Positions 52,879 to 62,178 are shown, numbered from the stretch's first letter. The stretch: 64,000 nt of DNA from UBA1723 sp045641625 (GCA_045641625.1 JAZUHH010000017.1:1-64000), one strand, 5' to 3'. Translations and numbers: made by a program. Notes: generated by a model not told the origin, from the sequence alone.

Positions 52879-54456
52879 TCATAACAAAAACTTCCACTTC
52901 CCGTCTTTCTTTACTCGAAGCAGTCCATCAGAATAATATCCAACAAATTTATAAGTAGTATAAGAATGTTCGACGTATCTATTACTCCAAATGAGAGTGT
53001 CAAAAAAATAATTACTTGCATTCTCCTTGTTATCCTTTTTTGAAAGCAGATAATTATAGGGAAGAAGAACACCAAAAGCACGACTGTAACAACTTGAATT
53101 TTCGAACTCAAGAGCGCCAAACTCTATAAACTTAAACATATCGTACTTTAATGAAGGAAGCGCATTCATATTTCCTTCTTTATCAATTATGTACTCCTTG
53201 TAAGACTCTGCATCAACTGCAATTTTCAGATACTTGTCAGTCATTGCCAATAAAAAGAAATTCTTGTCTATGACTTTCTTACCGTTGGCATCTACCAACT
53301 GCCACGAAATAATATCATTAGCATCAATAATATATTTCAAGAAATTCTCACCCCAAGGGTACTTGTCAACCTTCTCGCCCTGCTGAGTCAAAATAAACGA
53401 CTCCTTAGTTGACATCGGAAGATTAACGCCAAGCATAGAATTTATTTCCTTCATCTTTTCGGGTGTCAATCCGTGGAAAAAGACAAACGGAAACGAAGAG
53501 GGCTCCATCATATAAGGACTCGCACCCTTTACAATCTTTTTACCGTCCTTATAGACATCACAATACATTAGGTACCTTGAATCACCCATTTCGTCCTCAA
53601 CATCTTTACCATGATAAAGAATTGCCAAACCATTCAAATGTTGCAAAACAAAGTTATGAAGAAAGGGATGCAAGACATTGCAATTCTCATCTACAATACC
53701 ATACCTTCCATGACGGTTCATAATAAAGGCACTCTTTCCGTCCTTTACCCAAGGAACTTCGGGATTAGGGATGAAAGCACTTCCTGAGTTGAATACATCT
53801 TCATAGCCCAATTTCTTTGAACCTTTTTCACCGATAAAGGTTGTCTTTCCGTCAATGGTCTCCTTTAGGCATCGACCTGTTTGTTCATGCAATATAGGAT
53901 AGTCGTTATCCATAACATATACCAAAGCACCATTCTCGAAAATAAAAGACTTAGTACCTCCATCTGCCTGTTCAATCTCGGCTATAATGACACCTTTGTC
54001 AGCTTTGTCAATAGAAGAATCATAGGTCTGCCAATCGCTATATTCCTTGTATAGCCTCAACATTTTACCTTCGGGAGTAAGTCTGTTTCCTTTTTCATCA
54101 ATCACTCCATTATCTTCATCAGCATAAAGCCCCTTCACAAATACAAGGTCAGAAAAATCCAATGATTCATATTCATCAATGGATCTATTAGCTCTTAATG
54201 ACAGAGGAATGACAAGATCTCCACTTTTGTTTATGAATCCCATTTTGTCACCCTTTACGACCATAGCTTTACCTTGGTAGAAAGGTCCAACGAAATCATA
54301 AACGCCTATTTTCTCGTTCAATTCATTCAACTGAGCCTCAAGCATGATATACTCTTGGATACTCACAGGCTTGTTTAGATCCTCCTCGGAAAGTGTTACA
54401 CAAAAAGCACTCGCACTATAGAATAGTACGAGCACAACAGATAAAATATGTCTCAT
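52879..54456 (-). CDS. Secreted WG-repeat protein
   Basis: About 525 residues from the ATG at 54456. A signal peptide (MRHILSVVLVLFYSASAFC) is followed by WG-type repeats: GKAMVVKGDKMGFINKSGDLVIPL, and later KSAFIMNRHGRYGIVDENCNVLHPF and YSDGLLRVKKDGKWKFLL. WG repeats are taken as beta-rich surface or periplasmic repeats of unknown ligand. An ATG five codons upstream overlaps the previous gene's stop and is less likely. The gene is AT-rich. Confidence 0.75.
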   Translation of the reverse strand: MRHILSVVLVLFYSASAFCVTLSEEDLNKPVSIQEYIMLEAQLNELNEKIGVYDFVGPFYQGKAMVVKGDKMGFINKSGDLVIPLSLRANRSIDEYESLDFSDLVFVKGLYADEDNGVIDEKGNRLTPEGKMLRLYKEYSDWQTYDSSIDKADKGVIIAEIEQADGGTKSFIFENGALVYVMDNDYPILHEQTGRCLKETIDGKTTFIGEKGSKKLGYEDVFNSGSAFIPNPEVPWVKDGKSAFIMNRHGRYGIVDENCNVLHPFLHNFVLQHLNGLAILYHGKDVEDEMGDSRYLMYCDVYKDGKKIVKGASPYMMEPSSFPFVFFHGLTPEKMKEINSMLGVNLPMSTKESFILTQQGEKVDKYPWGENFLKYIIDANDIISWQLVDANGKKVIDKNFFLLAMTDKYLKIAVDAESYKEYIIDKEGNMNALPSLKYDMFKFIEFGALEFENSSCYSRAFGVLLPYNYLLSKKDNKENASNYFFDTLIWSNRYVEHSYTTYKFVGYYSDGLLRVKKDGKWKFLL

Positions 54457-54460
54457 TATT

Positions 54461-54847
54461 TTAATAGCCATACATATTCTTCACCTGGTTGTCAAGCTCA
54501 TTCCAAAGGTAAATATTAAACTCCTCTATCTCTTGGAATGAAAGAGGAATACCGTCTATCTTCTTTGCATTCAAAGCCTGAAACCTGCGGACAGATTCCT
54601 GAGAATTGATGATTTTAGCTAGTTGAGCCTTGTCCTCATTCTTTATCAGTAGAACTTCAGGATACCAGTTGCTAAGAAGAAACCAGTTATTCTCTATCCA
54701 ACCAGCATTTTTGAAATAGTTGCGATTGGAATTAGCTATCTGTTCAAGACCGTTTGTAAATCTTGTCTTATCGTATGTCTGCTCCTGAGCCTGAGCTACA
54801 GAAAAAGAAAGCAGACAAGCTATTGCAAAAATTATTCTTCTAATCAT
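54461..54847 (-). CDS. Small secreted protein of unknown function
   Basis: 128 residues from the ATG at 54847, with a signal peptide (MIRRIIFAIACLLSFSVAQA). Mature part is Asn/Ile/Leu-rich with no family recognised; it ends LDNQVKNMYGY. An upstream in-frame start at 54925 would put the signal peptide internally, so it is rejected. It ends 4 nt before the WG-repeat gene, suggesting joint expression. Confidence 0.65.
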   Translation of the reverse strand: MIRRIIFAIACLLSFSVAQAQEQTYDKTRFTNGLEQIANSNRNYFKNAGWIENNWFLLSNWYPEVLLIKNEDKAQLAKIINSQESVRRFQALNAKKIDGIPLSFQEIEEFNIYLWNELDNQVKNMYGY

Positions 54848-54887
54848 AATCAGGATTGTATTAAAGTGTAATACATGAACTGTCAGG

Positions 54888-54995
54888 CTATGCTCTTGGC
54901 TTCTTGCTCTTAAGCACCTTGACATAGAAATATACAGTTATTGCGGCAATCGGTATCTGAACCAAAAGCAGCATTGCTATAGCGGCTCCACACAT
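54888..54995 (-). CDS. MetS-like small subunit of NSS transporter
   Basis: A micro-protein of 35 residues: MCGAAIAMLLLVQIPIAAI, then a span to YFYVKVLKSKKPRA. It is one transmembrane helix with a basic C-terminus. It starts 2 nt after the transporter's stop and has a strong ribosome site (GAGGAGG) inside that gene's end. This size and place fit the MetS-type subunits paired with NSS transporters such as Corynebacterium MetP. Such subunits are required for, or assist, transport. Confidence 0.72.
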   Translation of the reverse strand: MCGAAIAMLLLVQIPIAAITVYFYVKVLKSKKPRA

Positions 54996-54997
54996 AA

Positions 54998-56803
54998 CTA
55001 TTCCTCCTCTATCTTTAGTTTCTTATTATTCTTGTTAGCAAAATATATCATGACGCAAAGAATGCCAAGCACAACAAGAAGCATTATTCGCGTCAAGTCG
55101 ATATACATGACATTGTTATAGACTTTGCCGGCACTCAATGGGCTACCCTGCTCCACCTTGTCACCCACACTGACAACAGGCTTTGTGTCCACAGGCAAAG
55201 ATACTCTATTTATATTATCTCCGTTAATAATTGTAACGGAATTATCTGAAACTTCAGTAATCTCTCCTACATAATCAGAGTAATAGTGGTCTGCTACCCA
55301 TGATGAATTCGAGCCAATACCCTTGTGGGTAAGCACTCCGATCAATGAAGAATTGTCCAGTTCCCAACCTGAGAATGACAACTGGCTCCAATCGTCGTCC
55401 TTAGGCTTAATCGTAGCAGTAACAAAGATTATAATCATCATCACCGGAGTGACATATTTAAGCACGTACTTGAAAAACACAGGCAATCTGACCTCGCAAC
55501 CATAGTGGATAAGACGCCATCCCTTGTTCACTCCCATTATCCAAGAGAACACGATCGCCTCTATCATCGCAAAGAAGAACAATGAGATTGTGCTTGCCCA
55601 AAAGTCATATTCGTCAAACACTCCCTTGTCGAAGAACAAAACCGGAGGCAAAGCCAAGAAGAACAGAACCACGCCATAAATCCACGAAGCCTTCTTCTGG
55701 CTCCACTTGTAGCTGTCTGTAAAGAATGCAACCATAGGTGTTGAGATCGCAAGCGAAGACGTTACTGCCGAGAAGAAAAGCAGACCAAAGAACGACAAAC
55801 CCGCTACAGCTGACAAGAACGGTCCCCACTGGGAGAACAGATAAGGCAGAGTCTTGAAGCCAAGACTGAACGCACCGTTCTGCATCATCTCCAACACGAC
55901 AGGAACTCCGAAATAGCCCACGGCAATAGGGAAAATAATGGCGCTTCCCAAAATGATTTCCGTAAACTCGTTTGTAAAGCCAGCTGTCAACGAGTTCAGT
56001 ACAATATCGTCATGCTTCTTGATATACGATGCATAACATTGGATACAACCCATTCCAAGCGACATTGTGAAGAACACTTGTCCGCCTGCCGCAAGCCACA
56101 CCTTAGGGTTTGTCAAAGAATCCAACTGAGGAGTCCAAAGATAATTGAATCCGTCCATACTGTCGAATGAAGCTCCCGAATCACCTTTATCCAAAGTATA
56201 GGCACGAATAACAAGGAACACTCCGAACACAAGCAGCGAAGGCATAGCAATCTTTGCAACCTTCTCTATTCCGTTCTTGATTCCCTTGGACAAAATCCAG
56301 ATGTTGAAGACAAGACATGCAAGGAAACAGATGAAGGTATCATGAGGCAGGAACGATGTCGAGACTCCCAAATCAAGATATTTGCCGAAAAAGTCTGCAA
56401 CCTCCTTCTCGCTCATTCCATAGAAAGTTCCGACCACGGAATGAAGTGCGTATGACAGCGTCCAGCTCTCTATATAAACATAGTATGCACAGATAAAGAT
56501 ACTGCAGAAAATACCCATCGAGCCCAAATACTTCCAGACAGGCCTCTTGTCCAGCTCCTGCATAATCATAGGGGGAGAATGGTGTCCGGCAATTCCTCCG
56601 AACTTTCCTGTACTCCACTCAATAAAAAGAAGAGGAAGTCCAAGCAAGACGAAAGATATGAGATAAGGAATTATGAATGCTCCTCCTCCGTTCTGCACTG
56701 CCTGAATTGGGAATCTGAGGAAGTTTCCCAGTCCTACTGCATTTCCTGCCATCGCAAGTATAAGGCCAATTCTGGAGCCCCAAGCTTGTTTGTTTTCTTC
56801 CAT
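54998..56803 (-). CDS. Sodium-dependent transporter, NSS (SNF) family
   Basis: LeuT-fold transporter of 601 residues. The first helix shows GLILAMAGNAVGLGNFLRFP, the family's sodium and substrate site. About twelve helices follow. After them comes a soluble C-terminal stretch (about 490-560) reading IINGDNINRVSLPVDTKPV, then GDKVEQGSPLSAGK, like a small beta sandwich, and a final helix. Imports amino acids or similar solutes; the substrate is unknown. The micro-protein downstream is its partner. Confidence 0.88.
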   Translation of the reverse strand: MEENKQAWGSRIGLILAMAGNAVGLGNFLRFPIQAVQNGGGAFIIPYLISFVLLGLPLLFIEWSTGKFGGIAGHHSPPMIMQELDKRPVWKYLGSMGIFCSIFICAYYVYIESWTLSYALHSVVGTFYGMSEKEVADFFGKYLDLGVSTSFLPHDTFICFLACLVFNIWILSKGIKNGIEKVAKIAMPSLLVFGVFLVIRAYTLDKGDSGASFDSMDGFNYLWTPQLDSLTNPKVWLAAGGQVFFTMSLGMGCIQCYASYIKKHDDIVLNSLTAGFTNEFTEIILGSAIIFPIAVGYFGVPVVLEMMQNGAFSLGFKTLPYLFSQWGPFLSAVAGLSFFGLLFFSAVTSSLAISTPMVAFFTDSYKWSQKKASWIYGVVLFFLALPPVLFFDKGVFDEYDFWASTISLFFFAMIEAIVFSWIMGVNKGWRLIHYGCEVRLPVFFKYVLKYVTPVMMIIIFVTATIKPKDDDWSQLSFSGWELDNSSLIGVLTHKGIGSNSSWVADHYYSDYVGEITEVSDNSVTIINGDNINRVSLPVDTKPVVSVGDKVEQGSPLSAGKVYNNVMYIDLTRIMLLVVLGILCVMIYFANKNNKKLKIEEE

Positions 56804-56846
56804 TGTCTATTTACTGTGTACTATTAAAATTTCTGTTTTCACTATT

Positions 56847-58253
56847 TTAGTCTGCCATGCCGAAAAGTCTCAACATGAAGTATCTTGTCTCGTCATTAGG
56901 CTCCGCATTCCTGCTTAGCATGAACTTGCCCTTGCCGTCAATTACGAAATAGGACGGAACACTGCGCGCGTTGAATACTTTTCTTGCAAGGTCGGAATCC
57001 TCGGCACCCCACACATACCAGTTCTGCAAGCCTTTGCCATAGACCTCGGAAACCCTCTTTATTCTGCTCAAGTCATCGTAAAGGAACACATTCACGACAA
57101 CAAGGTTTGGCGCAAATGTCTGGGCGAAACGCTCGAGTATGCGCAAATCCTTCTCGCATCTCTGCAGACGCGTGTTGCAGAAGTTCAAATAGATGTACTT
57201 ACCCTCAAACTCGTGAAGCGTGTGCTTGTTTCCGTCCTTGTCGATGCAGTTCAGGTCACTCGCCACACTTCCCATCATTCCAACGCTTGACAGGTATGCC
57301 ACATCTATAAGAAGCTGCCTGTTTTTCTCGCTCACATACGGACCCATCTCGGACATAAGCTTCAACACGGCTTCCGTAGAGAAATCCTTGTTCTGCACCA
57401 AATCTGCCAGAATCTTGATGCTGGCAAGCTCTAGCAATTCCTTGTCTGTTACCTTGAATTTTTCGCGAAGGTGAGAAACAAGCATCTTTGCATTGCTTTC
57501 GTCGATAATTCTCTTGAAAATGAAATAATCTTCAGTTCCGACCGTGTTTGCAACGAAGTCATTGAATGTACTGTTGAACACGTCCCAAAACGCAGGATTT
57601 GAAACACCAACTCCCAGGCTTGAAAGCCTTTTGCAAACTTCCGGAGTCCTGTCATTGCCTGTAAACTGGTTAAACAACAACAAAATACGATAGTCCCTGT
57701 ACTTTGCAAGGAAGTTATCGGAATCAAAATCACTGAAAACCCTCTTCAGGTCGTTTTGTGAGAACTCAAGAGTGTCAGCGTCATATTTTGACTTGAGCAC
57801 CTTTAGGTTATAGAAGTCCATAGCGTCCTCAAGCTCTAGCACCTTGTAGTTCGCATCGGACTTGGTCATGTCCGAAATAAAGACAAGATACTCGTCCGGA
57901 ACGAAGTAAGGCTGAAGCTTCTGCTGGATAGTACGCTCCCTGTAGTCCGCTATTTCGACCTGATAGTTCTTGTTTGGATAGCACAAAAAGAAACCGCGCT
58001 GGGCATCTCCGTCTATAAAGAGCTGACACGGTTCCTTTATATTTATTGCGAACGAGAAGCATCCGCTGCTGTCCACTTGGGCGACAGAGACGACCTCGCT
58101 CTTGTTTGATATTCTTTCTACATATTTGCACAAATTCAATTCTTTACCCGCATAAGTCCTGTTACAGCCAGAAACGACAGTCTCTGCCGCAACAAAATTC
58201 ACATTGATAAGTGAAAAAAATGTAACTATGGTTGAAATCAATCCGTATTTCAT
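56847..58253 (-). CDS. Secreted thioredoxin-fold (TlpA-like) protein
   Basis: The protein has 468 residues with signal peptide (MKYGLISTIVTFFSLINVNF). The N-terminal and middle regions are helical and unknown; the last 140 residues have a thioredoxin-like fold (KYIYLNFCNTRLQRC, LVVVNVFLYDD, VPSYFVIDGKGKFML). The active site lacks CxxC: the two cysteines are six residues apart (C-N-T-R-L-Q-R-C). So it may not be a standard disulfide reductase. It is 43 nt upstream of the NSS transporter. Confidence 0.7.
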   Translation of the reverse strand: MKYGLISTIVTFFSLINVNFVAAETVVSGCNRTYAGKELNLCKYVERISNKSEVVSVAQVDSSGCFSFAINIKEPCQLFIDGDAQRGFFLCYPNKNYQVEIADYRERTIQQKLQPYFVPDEYLVFISDMTKSDANYKVLELEDAMDFYNLKVLKSKYDADTLEFSQNDLKRVFSDFDSDNFLAKYRDYRILLLFNQFTGNDRTPEVCKRLSSLGVGVSNPAFWDVFNSTFNDFVANTVGTEDYFIFKRIIDESNAKMLVSHLREKFKVTDKELLELASIKILADLVQNKDFSTEAVLKLMSEMGPYVSEKNRQLLIDVAYLSSVGMMGSVASDLNCIDKDGNKHTLHEFEGKYIYLNFCNTRLQRCEKDLRILERFAQTFAPNLVVVNVFLYDDLSRIKRVSEVYGKGLQNWYVWGAEDSDLARKVFNARSVPSYFVIDGKGKFMLSRNAEPNDETRYFMLRLFGMAD

Positions 58254-58307
58254 CTTATTTTCATCTTCTTTAAGTGCAAATATAAGTGATTTTTAAATAA
58301 TTATGAC

Positions 58308-58315
58308 TATTTTTG
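58308..58315 (+). promoter_or_regulatory. -7 box TATTTTTG of ybeY
   Basis: TATTTTTGCAG lies 31 bp upstream of the ybeY start. Confidence 0.65.
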
Positions 58316-58346
58316 CAGTACTAAAATAAACAAATAGCGAAAAAAT

Positions 58347-58805
58347 ATGCCATTAGAGTTAGAAAAAGAATTCAAGGACTTGAATATGCCACGTTTGAAA
58401 AAGAAAAATTTGATCGCGTGGATCAAGGAAGTCGCAGCGACTCATGGCAAGAAAGTGGGAACATTGTCTTACCTTTTTTGCACTGACGAGCATATCCTTG
58501 AGGTCAACAAAGAGTTCTTGCAGCACGACTACTACACAGACATTATCACTTTCGACAACACAGAGCGAGACCGCATTGCAGGGGACATCGTTGTAAGTAT
58601 CGACACTGTAAGGAGCAATTCGGAGCAATTCGGCACAGAATTCAGACAGGAGCTGCTTCGCGTCATCATTCATGGTGTACTTCACCTTTGCGGAATCAAC
58701 GACAAGGGCGAGGGCGAAAGGGAAATTATGGAGAAGCATGAAAATGCCGCATTGGAAATCGCAAACAAGTACGACTTGATGTATCCAGAGAAAGTCAACG
58801 ACTAA
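58347..58805 (+). CDS. ybeY: Endoribonuclease YbeY
   Basis: The protein has 152 residues; metal-dependent RNase involved in 16S rRNA 3' maturation and ribosome quality control. The motif HGVLHLCGINDKG is present; the third metal ligand region reads NDK, a form I recall from Bacteroidota members. The N-terminal part shows YYTDIITFDN typical of the family. It has a strong terminator right after it. Confidence 0.93.
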   Translation: MPLELEKEFKDLNMPRLKKKNLIAWIKEVAATHGKKVGTLSYLFCTDEHILEVNKEFLQHDYYTDIITFDNTERDRIAGDIVVSIDTVRSNSEQFGTEFRQELLRVIIHGVLHLCGINDKGEGEREIMEKHENAALEIANKYDLMYPEKVND

Positions 58806-58827
58806 ACAACGAAAGGTTTGAAGTTTT

Positions 58828-58865
58828 ACGACTGATAAATTCACTTTTATCAGTCGTTTTTATTT
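58828..58865 (+). terminator. Terminator of ybeY
   Basis: ACGACTGATAAA (58828-58839) pairs perfectly with TTTATCAGTCGT (58846-58857), then TTTTATTTTTATT. Confidence 0.88.
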
Positions 58866-58874
58866 TTATTTGTT

Positions 58875-58882
58875 TACTTTTG
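58875..58882 (+). promoter_or_regulatory. -7 box TACTTTTG of the AmpG-like transporter
   Basis: TACTTTTGCAC lies 20 bp upstream of the ATG at 58903 and overlaps a spurious in-frame TTG start. Confidence 0.65.
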
Positions 58883-58902
58883 CACAAGTTATTACAAAGA
58901 AT

Positions 58903-60408
58903 ATGCAGAATACGAAATCTCCGTGGGCTTGGATTCCCACTCTTTATATGGCAGAGGGTGCGCCATACTTTGTGGTCAACACCCTTGCGGTGATATTTCT
59001 TTCACAGATGGGACTTAGCAACTCAGATGTTGCGTATTACACCGGCTGGCTCTACCTTCCGTGGGTAATCAAGCCTTTCTGGAGTCCAATTCTCGACTTG
59101 TTCGGAAAGAAGAGAATGTGGGTAGTATTCATGCAGCTTATCATTGCCATATCTATTGCAGGCGTGGCTTTCTCTGCGTCCCTCGACTCCTGGCTTCAGT
59201 CAACATTGGCGTTCTTCTGGCTATGCGCTTTTGCTTCCGCCACACATGACATAGCGGCTGACGGACTATACATTATTTCTCTCGACACTAACCAGCAATC
59301 TTTCTTTGTCGGAATAAGAAACACATTCTATCGCATAAGCACCGTTCTATGCCAGTGGGCAGTGCTTAACTCTGTGCAACATCTATACAACAACAAAATA
59401 GTCGAACATTTCAGCAACGGGACCTGGAACTTTGACAACTTCAAGGAGTTGAGCATTACAGCCTTCACAGAGGCCTGGCAATCAAACTTCTACATACTTG
59501 CAGGATTATTTCTTCTGTTCTCCATATACCATTTTATGGCATTACCCCAAGACAAGGGTTCCAAATCATGGCTCATCCTGATAGTTACTTTAGGCATCAT
59601 TGCTGTAAGCCCGCTATTCATCAGCGTTATGAATTTCTTGTCTGAATACAAGATAACTATAAGTTTCAGGCACTTCGAACATTTCAGCACAGACCTGTTT
59701 GTACTTACCATTCCAATTTGGGGATTCGCAGCATACTACATAATCAACAAACTAACTAAAAATCAGATTAGTAAGAATTTCAAATCCTTTGCAGGCAAAT
59801 TCACAATAAAGGATTTTATCATTACACTTCTGTTCATTTTCACATACAGACTCGGAGAAGCTCAACTTGGAAAAATAGCCATGCTTTTCATGAAAGACTC
59901 GACAAGCAACGGAGGCTTGGGATTGGATACAGGAGTGATTGGCGATGTCTATGGCCTTGTCGGTGTAATAGCACTTGTACTTGGAGGTATCGTTGGAGGC
60001 ATCGCTGTTTCCAAATACGGGTTAAAAAGGATGATGTTCCCGATGCTTCTGTTCATGAACATCCCTAACCTTGTGTATGTATTCCTTAGTGCAACGCAAA
60101 CTGTGAATATGCCAGTAATATATTTGATGGTTGCGATAGAGCAGTTCGGCTATGGATTCGGCTTCACAGCGTTCACACTTTACCTGGTCTATATTTCACA
60201 GGGAGAATATTCGACCACTCATTACGCCATCTGCACTGGACTTATGGCATTGGGAATGATGATTCCAGGAATGATTGCAGGCGACATACAAGAAAGACTT
60301 GGCTATACTAACTTTTTCATTTGGGTATGCATATGCACCATTCCACCTTTCATAATAGCACCTTTGTTGAAAATTGACAAGGACTTTGGCATAAAGTCCG
60401 AAAAATAG
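58903..60408 (+). CDS. AmpG-like major facilitator transporter
   Basis: 501 residues from the ATG at 58903. About twelve to fourteen helices. The opening WAWIPTLYMAEGAPYFVVNT and GWLYLPWVIKPFWSP are typical of AmpG, the cytoplasmic-membrane importer of anhydromuropeptides in cell wall recycling. Other MFS members of the group could carry different solutes, so the substrate is inferred. No beta-lactamase or ampD-like gene is nearby. Confidence 0.82.
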   Translation: MQNTKSPWAWIPTLYMAEGAPYFVVNTLAVIFLSQMGLSNSDVAYYTGWLYLPWVIKPFWSPILDLFGKKRMWVVFMQLIIAISIAGVAFSASLDSWLQSTLAFFWLCAFASATHDIAADGLYIISLDTNQQSFFVGIRNTFYRISTVLCQWAVLNSVQHLYNNKIVEHFSNGTWNFDNFKELSITAFTEAWQSNFYILAGLFLLFSIYHFMALPQDKGSKSWLILIVTLGIIAVSPLFISVMNFLSEYKITISFRHFEHFSTDLFVLTIPIWGFAAYYIINKLTKNQISKNFKSFAGKFTIKDFIITLLFIFTYRLGEAQLGKIAMLFMKDSTSNGGLGLDTGVIGDVYGLVGVIALVLGGIVGGIAVSKYGLKRMMFPMLLFMNIPNLVYVFLSATQTVNMPVIYLMVAIEQFGYGFGFTAFTLYLVYISQGEYSTTHYAICTGLMALGMMIPGMIAGDIQERLGYTNFFIWVCICTIPPFIIAPLLKIDKDFGIKSEK

Positions 60409-60410
60409 AG

Positions 60411-60418
60411 TACCTTTG
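60411..60418 (+). promoter_or_regulatory. -7 box TACCTTTG of the zinc metallopeptidase
   Basis: TACCTTTGCTTC lies 68 bp upstream of the start; TTTG at 60385 is a possible -33 element (22 bp spacing). Confidence 0.55.
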
Positions 60419-60486
60419 CTTCGTTGCATGTCAGCGATTTTCAATTGTAACATATAAGGATTTGAAACTTAAAAACAGAATAGAAA

Positions 60487-61362
60487 ATGAGATTAGACGG
60501 AAGAAGATCATCTGGCAACGTAGATGACAGAAGAGGCTCCGGCAAAACAGTAGCCGCTGGTGGAGGATTGGCAATAGCACTTATTGCAGGTATTTTCACT
60601 TACCTTCAGACAGGAAGCGTAGGTTCTGCACTCAGCAGCGGATGGCAGGCATATCAGAGCCAGCCAAAGGTAGAGAGCAGCAGCAACTACAAGCCAACAG
60701 CAGCAGACCAGGAGAAGTTCGAGTTTGCTGGAAAGGTTTTGGCAGGAACTGAAGATGTTTGGACAGAGATTTTCAAGAACAGCAACATGACATACAAGGC
60801 TCCTAAGATGGTTGTATTCCGTGGTGCAGTAAGTTCTGGTTGCGGTAATGCGACATCTTCTTCTGGTCCGTTCTATTGTTCTGCAGACCAGGCTGTATAT
60901 ATCGACCTTGACTTCTTTGACCAGTTGGAGAACCAATATGGAGCAAAGGGTGATTTTGCAAAGGCTTATGTCATCGCTCACGAGGTTGGTCACCATGTCC
61001 AGTACCTGCTTGGAACATTGCAGAAAGTTTCTCAGCAGCAGGCAAGAATGAGCCAGGTAGAGAGCAACAAGCTTAATGTAAGACTTGAGCTTCAGGCTGA
61101 CTTCTACGCAGGTGTTTGGGCTCATCACGATAACGCAAAGTACAACTCTATGGAGGCAGGAGACATCGAGGAGGGACTTAATGCCGCTTCAAAGATTGGA
61201 GACGACTACCTTCAGCAGCAGGCTTACGGACGCACTCAGCCAGAGTCGTTCAACCACGGAACTTCTGCTCAGCGTTCTCGTTGGCTAAAGAGAGGTTACG
61301 AGACTGGAGACCCAGGAAAAACAGGAAACTCTATCTTTGAACTACCTGCAGAAAGCTTGTAA
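60487..61362 (+). CDS. Neutral zinc metallopeptidase (YpfJ family)
   Basis: The protein has 291 residues. N-terminal membrane helix (about 22-40), then a conserved domain with VFRGAVSSGCG, FYCSADQAVYIDLDFF and zinc motif HEVGH at 165-169 (AHEVGHHVQ), later LELQADFYAGVWAHH. This matches the KPN_02809/YpfJ family of membrane-anchored peptidases. Substrate and role unknown. Confidence 0.88.
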   Translation: MRLDGRRSSGNVDDRRGSGKTVAAGGGLAIALIAGIFTYLQTGSVGSALSSGWQAYQSQPKVESSSNYKPTAADQEKFEFAGKVLAGTEDVWTEIFKNSNMTYKAPKMVVFRGAVSSGCGNATSSSGPFYCSADQAVYIDLDFFDQLENQYGAKGDFAKAYVIAHEVGHHVQYLLGTLQKVSQQQARMSQVESNKLNVRLELQADFYAGVWAHHDNAKYNSMEAGDIEEGLNAASKIGDDYLQQQAYGRTQPESFNHGTSAQRSRWLKRGYETGDPGKTGNSIFELPAESL

Positions 61363-61387
61363 TAGAACATAGTATTTGCAATACAAT

Positions 61388-61427
61388 AAGAGAAAGCAAC
61401 TCATTGTGGTTGTTTTCTCTTATTTTT
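61388..61427 (+). terminator. Terminator of the zinc metallopeptidase
   Basis: AAGAGAAAGCAAC (61388-61400) pairs with GTTGTTTTCTCTT (61409-61421), with one mismatch, followed by ATTTTTA. Confidence 0.8.
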
Positions 61428-61429
61428 AC

Positions 61430-61437
61430 TATGTTTG
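61430..61437 (+). promoter_or_regulatory. -7 box TATGTTTG of the secreted protein at 61482
   Basis: TATGTTTGCCATG lies 44 bp upstream of the start. Confidence 0.6.
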
Positions 61438-61481
61438 CCATGATATACAAACATTGTTAAAGTAACAAACAGTAACTAACC

Positions 61482-62111
61482 ATGAAACATCTTATCAAGA
61501 CATTATTGCTTACAACAGTAATTTTATTTTCTTCACTTCATCTATCGTTTGGAAAGGGAATGGACTCTAAAATAGTTTTCCCTAATAAAGAAAAGGAACC
61601 TGACGCAACTCTATATGAACTTAAAGACAGTTGCATGGTAGAGAAATGGTTATCATATCTGGAAGATATGTCTGACCAAACTGATTCTTTAGGCTTTGAT
61701 TACCATAGACATTTTGAACTTGTATGTCAGGAGATGCGTAAGAACTATTATAGCAAAGACTCTATCTATTATAGAGGAATTATGGATCGCTTGCTTGATA
61801 TTGCTATAAAATACCCAAACAAAAAAATGTATGTTAGTGGATGGACTTCACAAGAATACCATCACATGATCAAACCTTTAATTATATACATTTATGAAGA
61901 ACTCATAAGATATATTATCGCTGATACTCCTAAATTTTTTTTAGCATACTCAGTAGCCGCAAATATAGAAATAAGAAATCGTGTCAAATATTATGAATAT
62001 AAAGAAAGTTTCACTCAAAAGTATGTTGATTGGCTGAAAGAACACAGATATGACTATAAATTCAAAGAACCTAGCATATATCAACAAATGGGCTTCACAC
62101 TCAATAATTAA
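61482..62111 (+). CDS. Secreted protein of unknown function
   Basis: The protein has 209 residues with a signal peptide (MKHLIKTLLLTTVILFSSLH, cut near SFGKG). The mature part is helical, Tyr-, Glu- and Lys-rich, with no recognised family. The gene is AT-rich compared with its neighbours, like the other orphan secreted genes of the window. It has its own promoter and lies 67 nt before proC, whose own promoter follows. Confidence 0.6.
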   Translation: MKHLIKTLLLTTVILFSSLHLSFGKGMDSKIVFPNKEKEPDATLYELKDSCMVEKWLSYLEDMSDQTDSLGFDYHRHFELVCQEMRKNYYSKDSIYYRGIMDRLLDIAIKYPNKKMYVSGWTSQEYHHMIKPLIIYIYEELIRYIIADTPKFFLAYSVAANIEIRNRVKYYEYKESFTQKYVDWLKEHRYDYKFKEPSIYQQMGFTLNN

Positions 62112-62144
62112 ACATAAAATTAACTTTTTTAACTGACAAAGTAT

Positions 62145-62152
62145 TATCTTTG
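62145..62152 (+). promoter_or_regulatory. -7 box TATCTTTG of proC-proB
   Basis: TATCTTTGCAC lies 26 bp upstream of proC. Confidence 0.7.
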
Positions 62153-62178
62153 CACGAAATTATTAAAATCACAATAAA

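Noticed and set aside
54461..54925. Longer start at 54925 for the secreted protein
   Set aside because: It would place a clear signal peptide 26 residues inside the protein and overlap the MetS-like gene.
58747..58760. YbeY as a damaged enzyme because its third metal ligand is not the usual His
   Set aside because: The NDK form is what I expect in Bacteroidota YbeY, so it is not evidence of loss.
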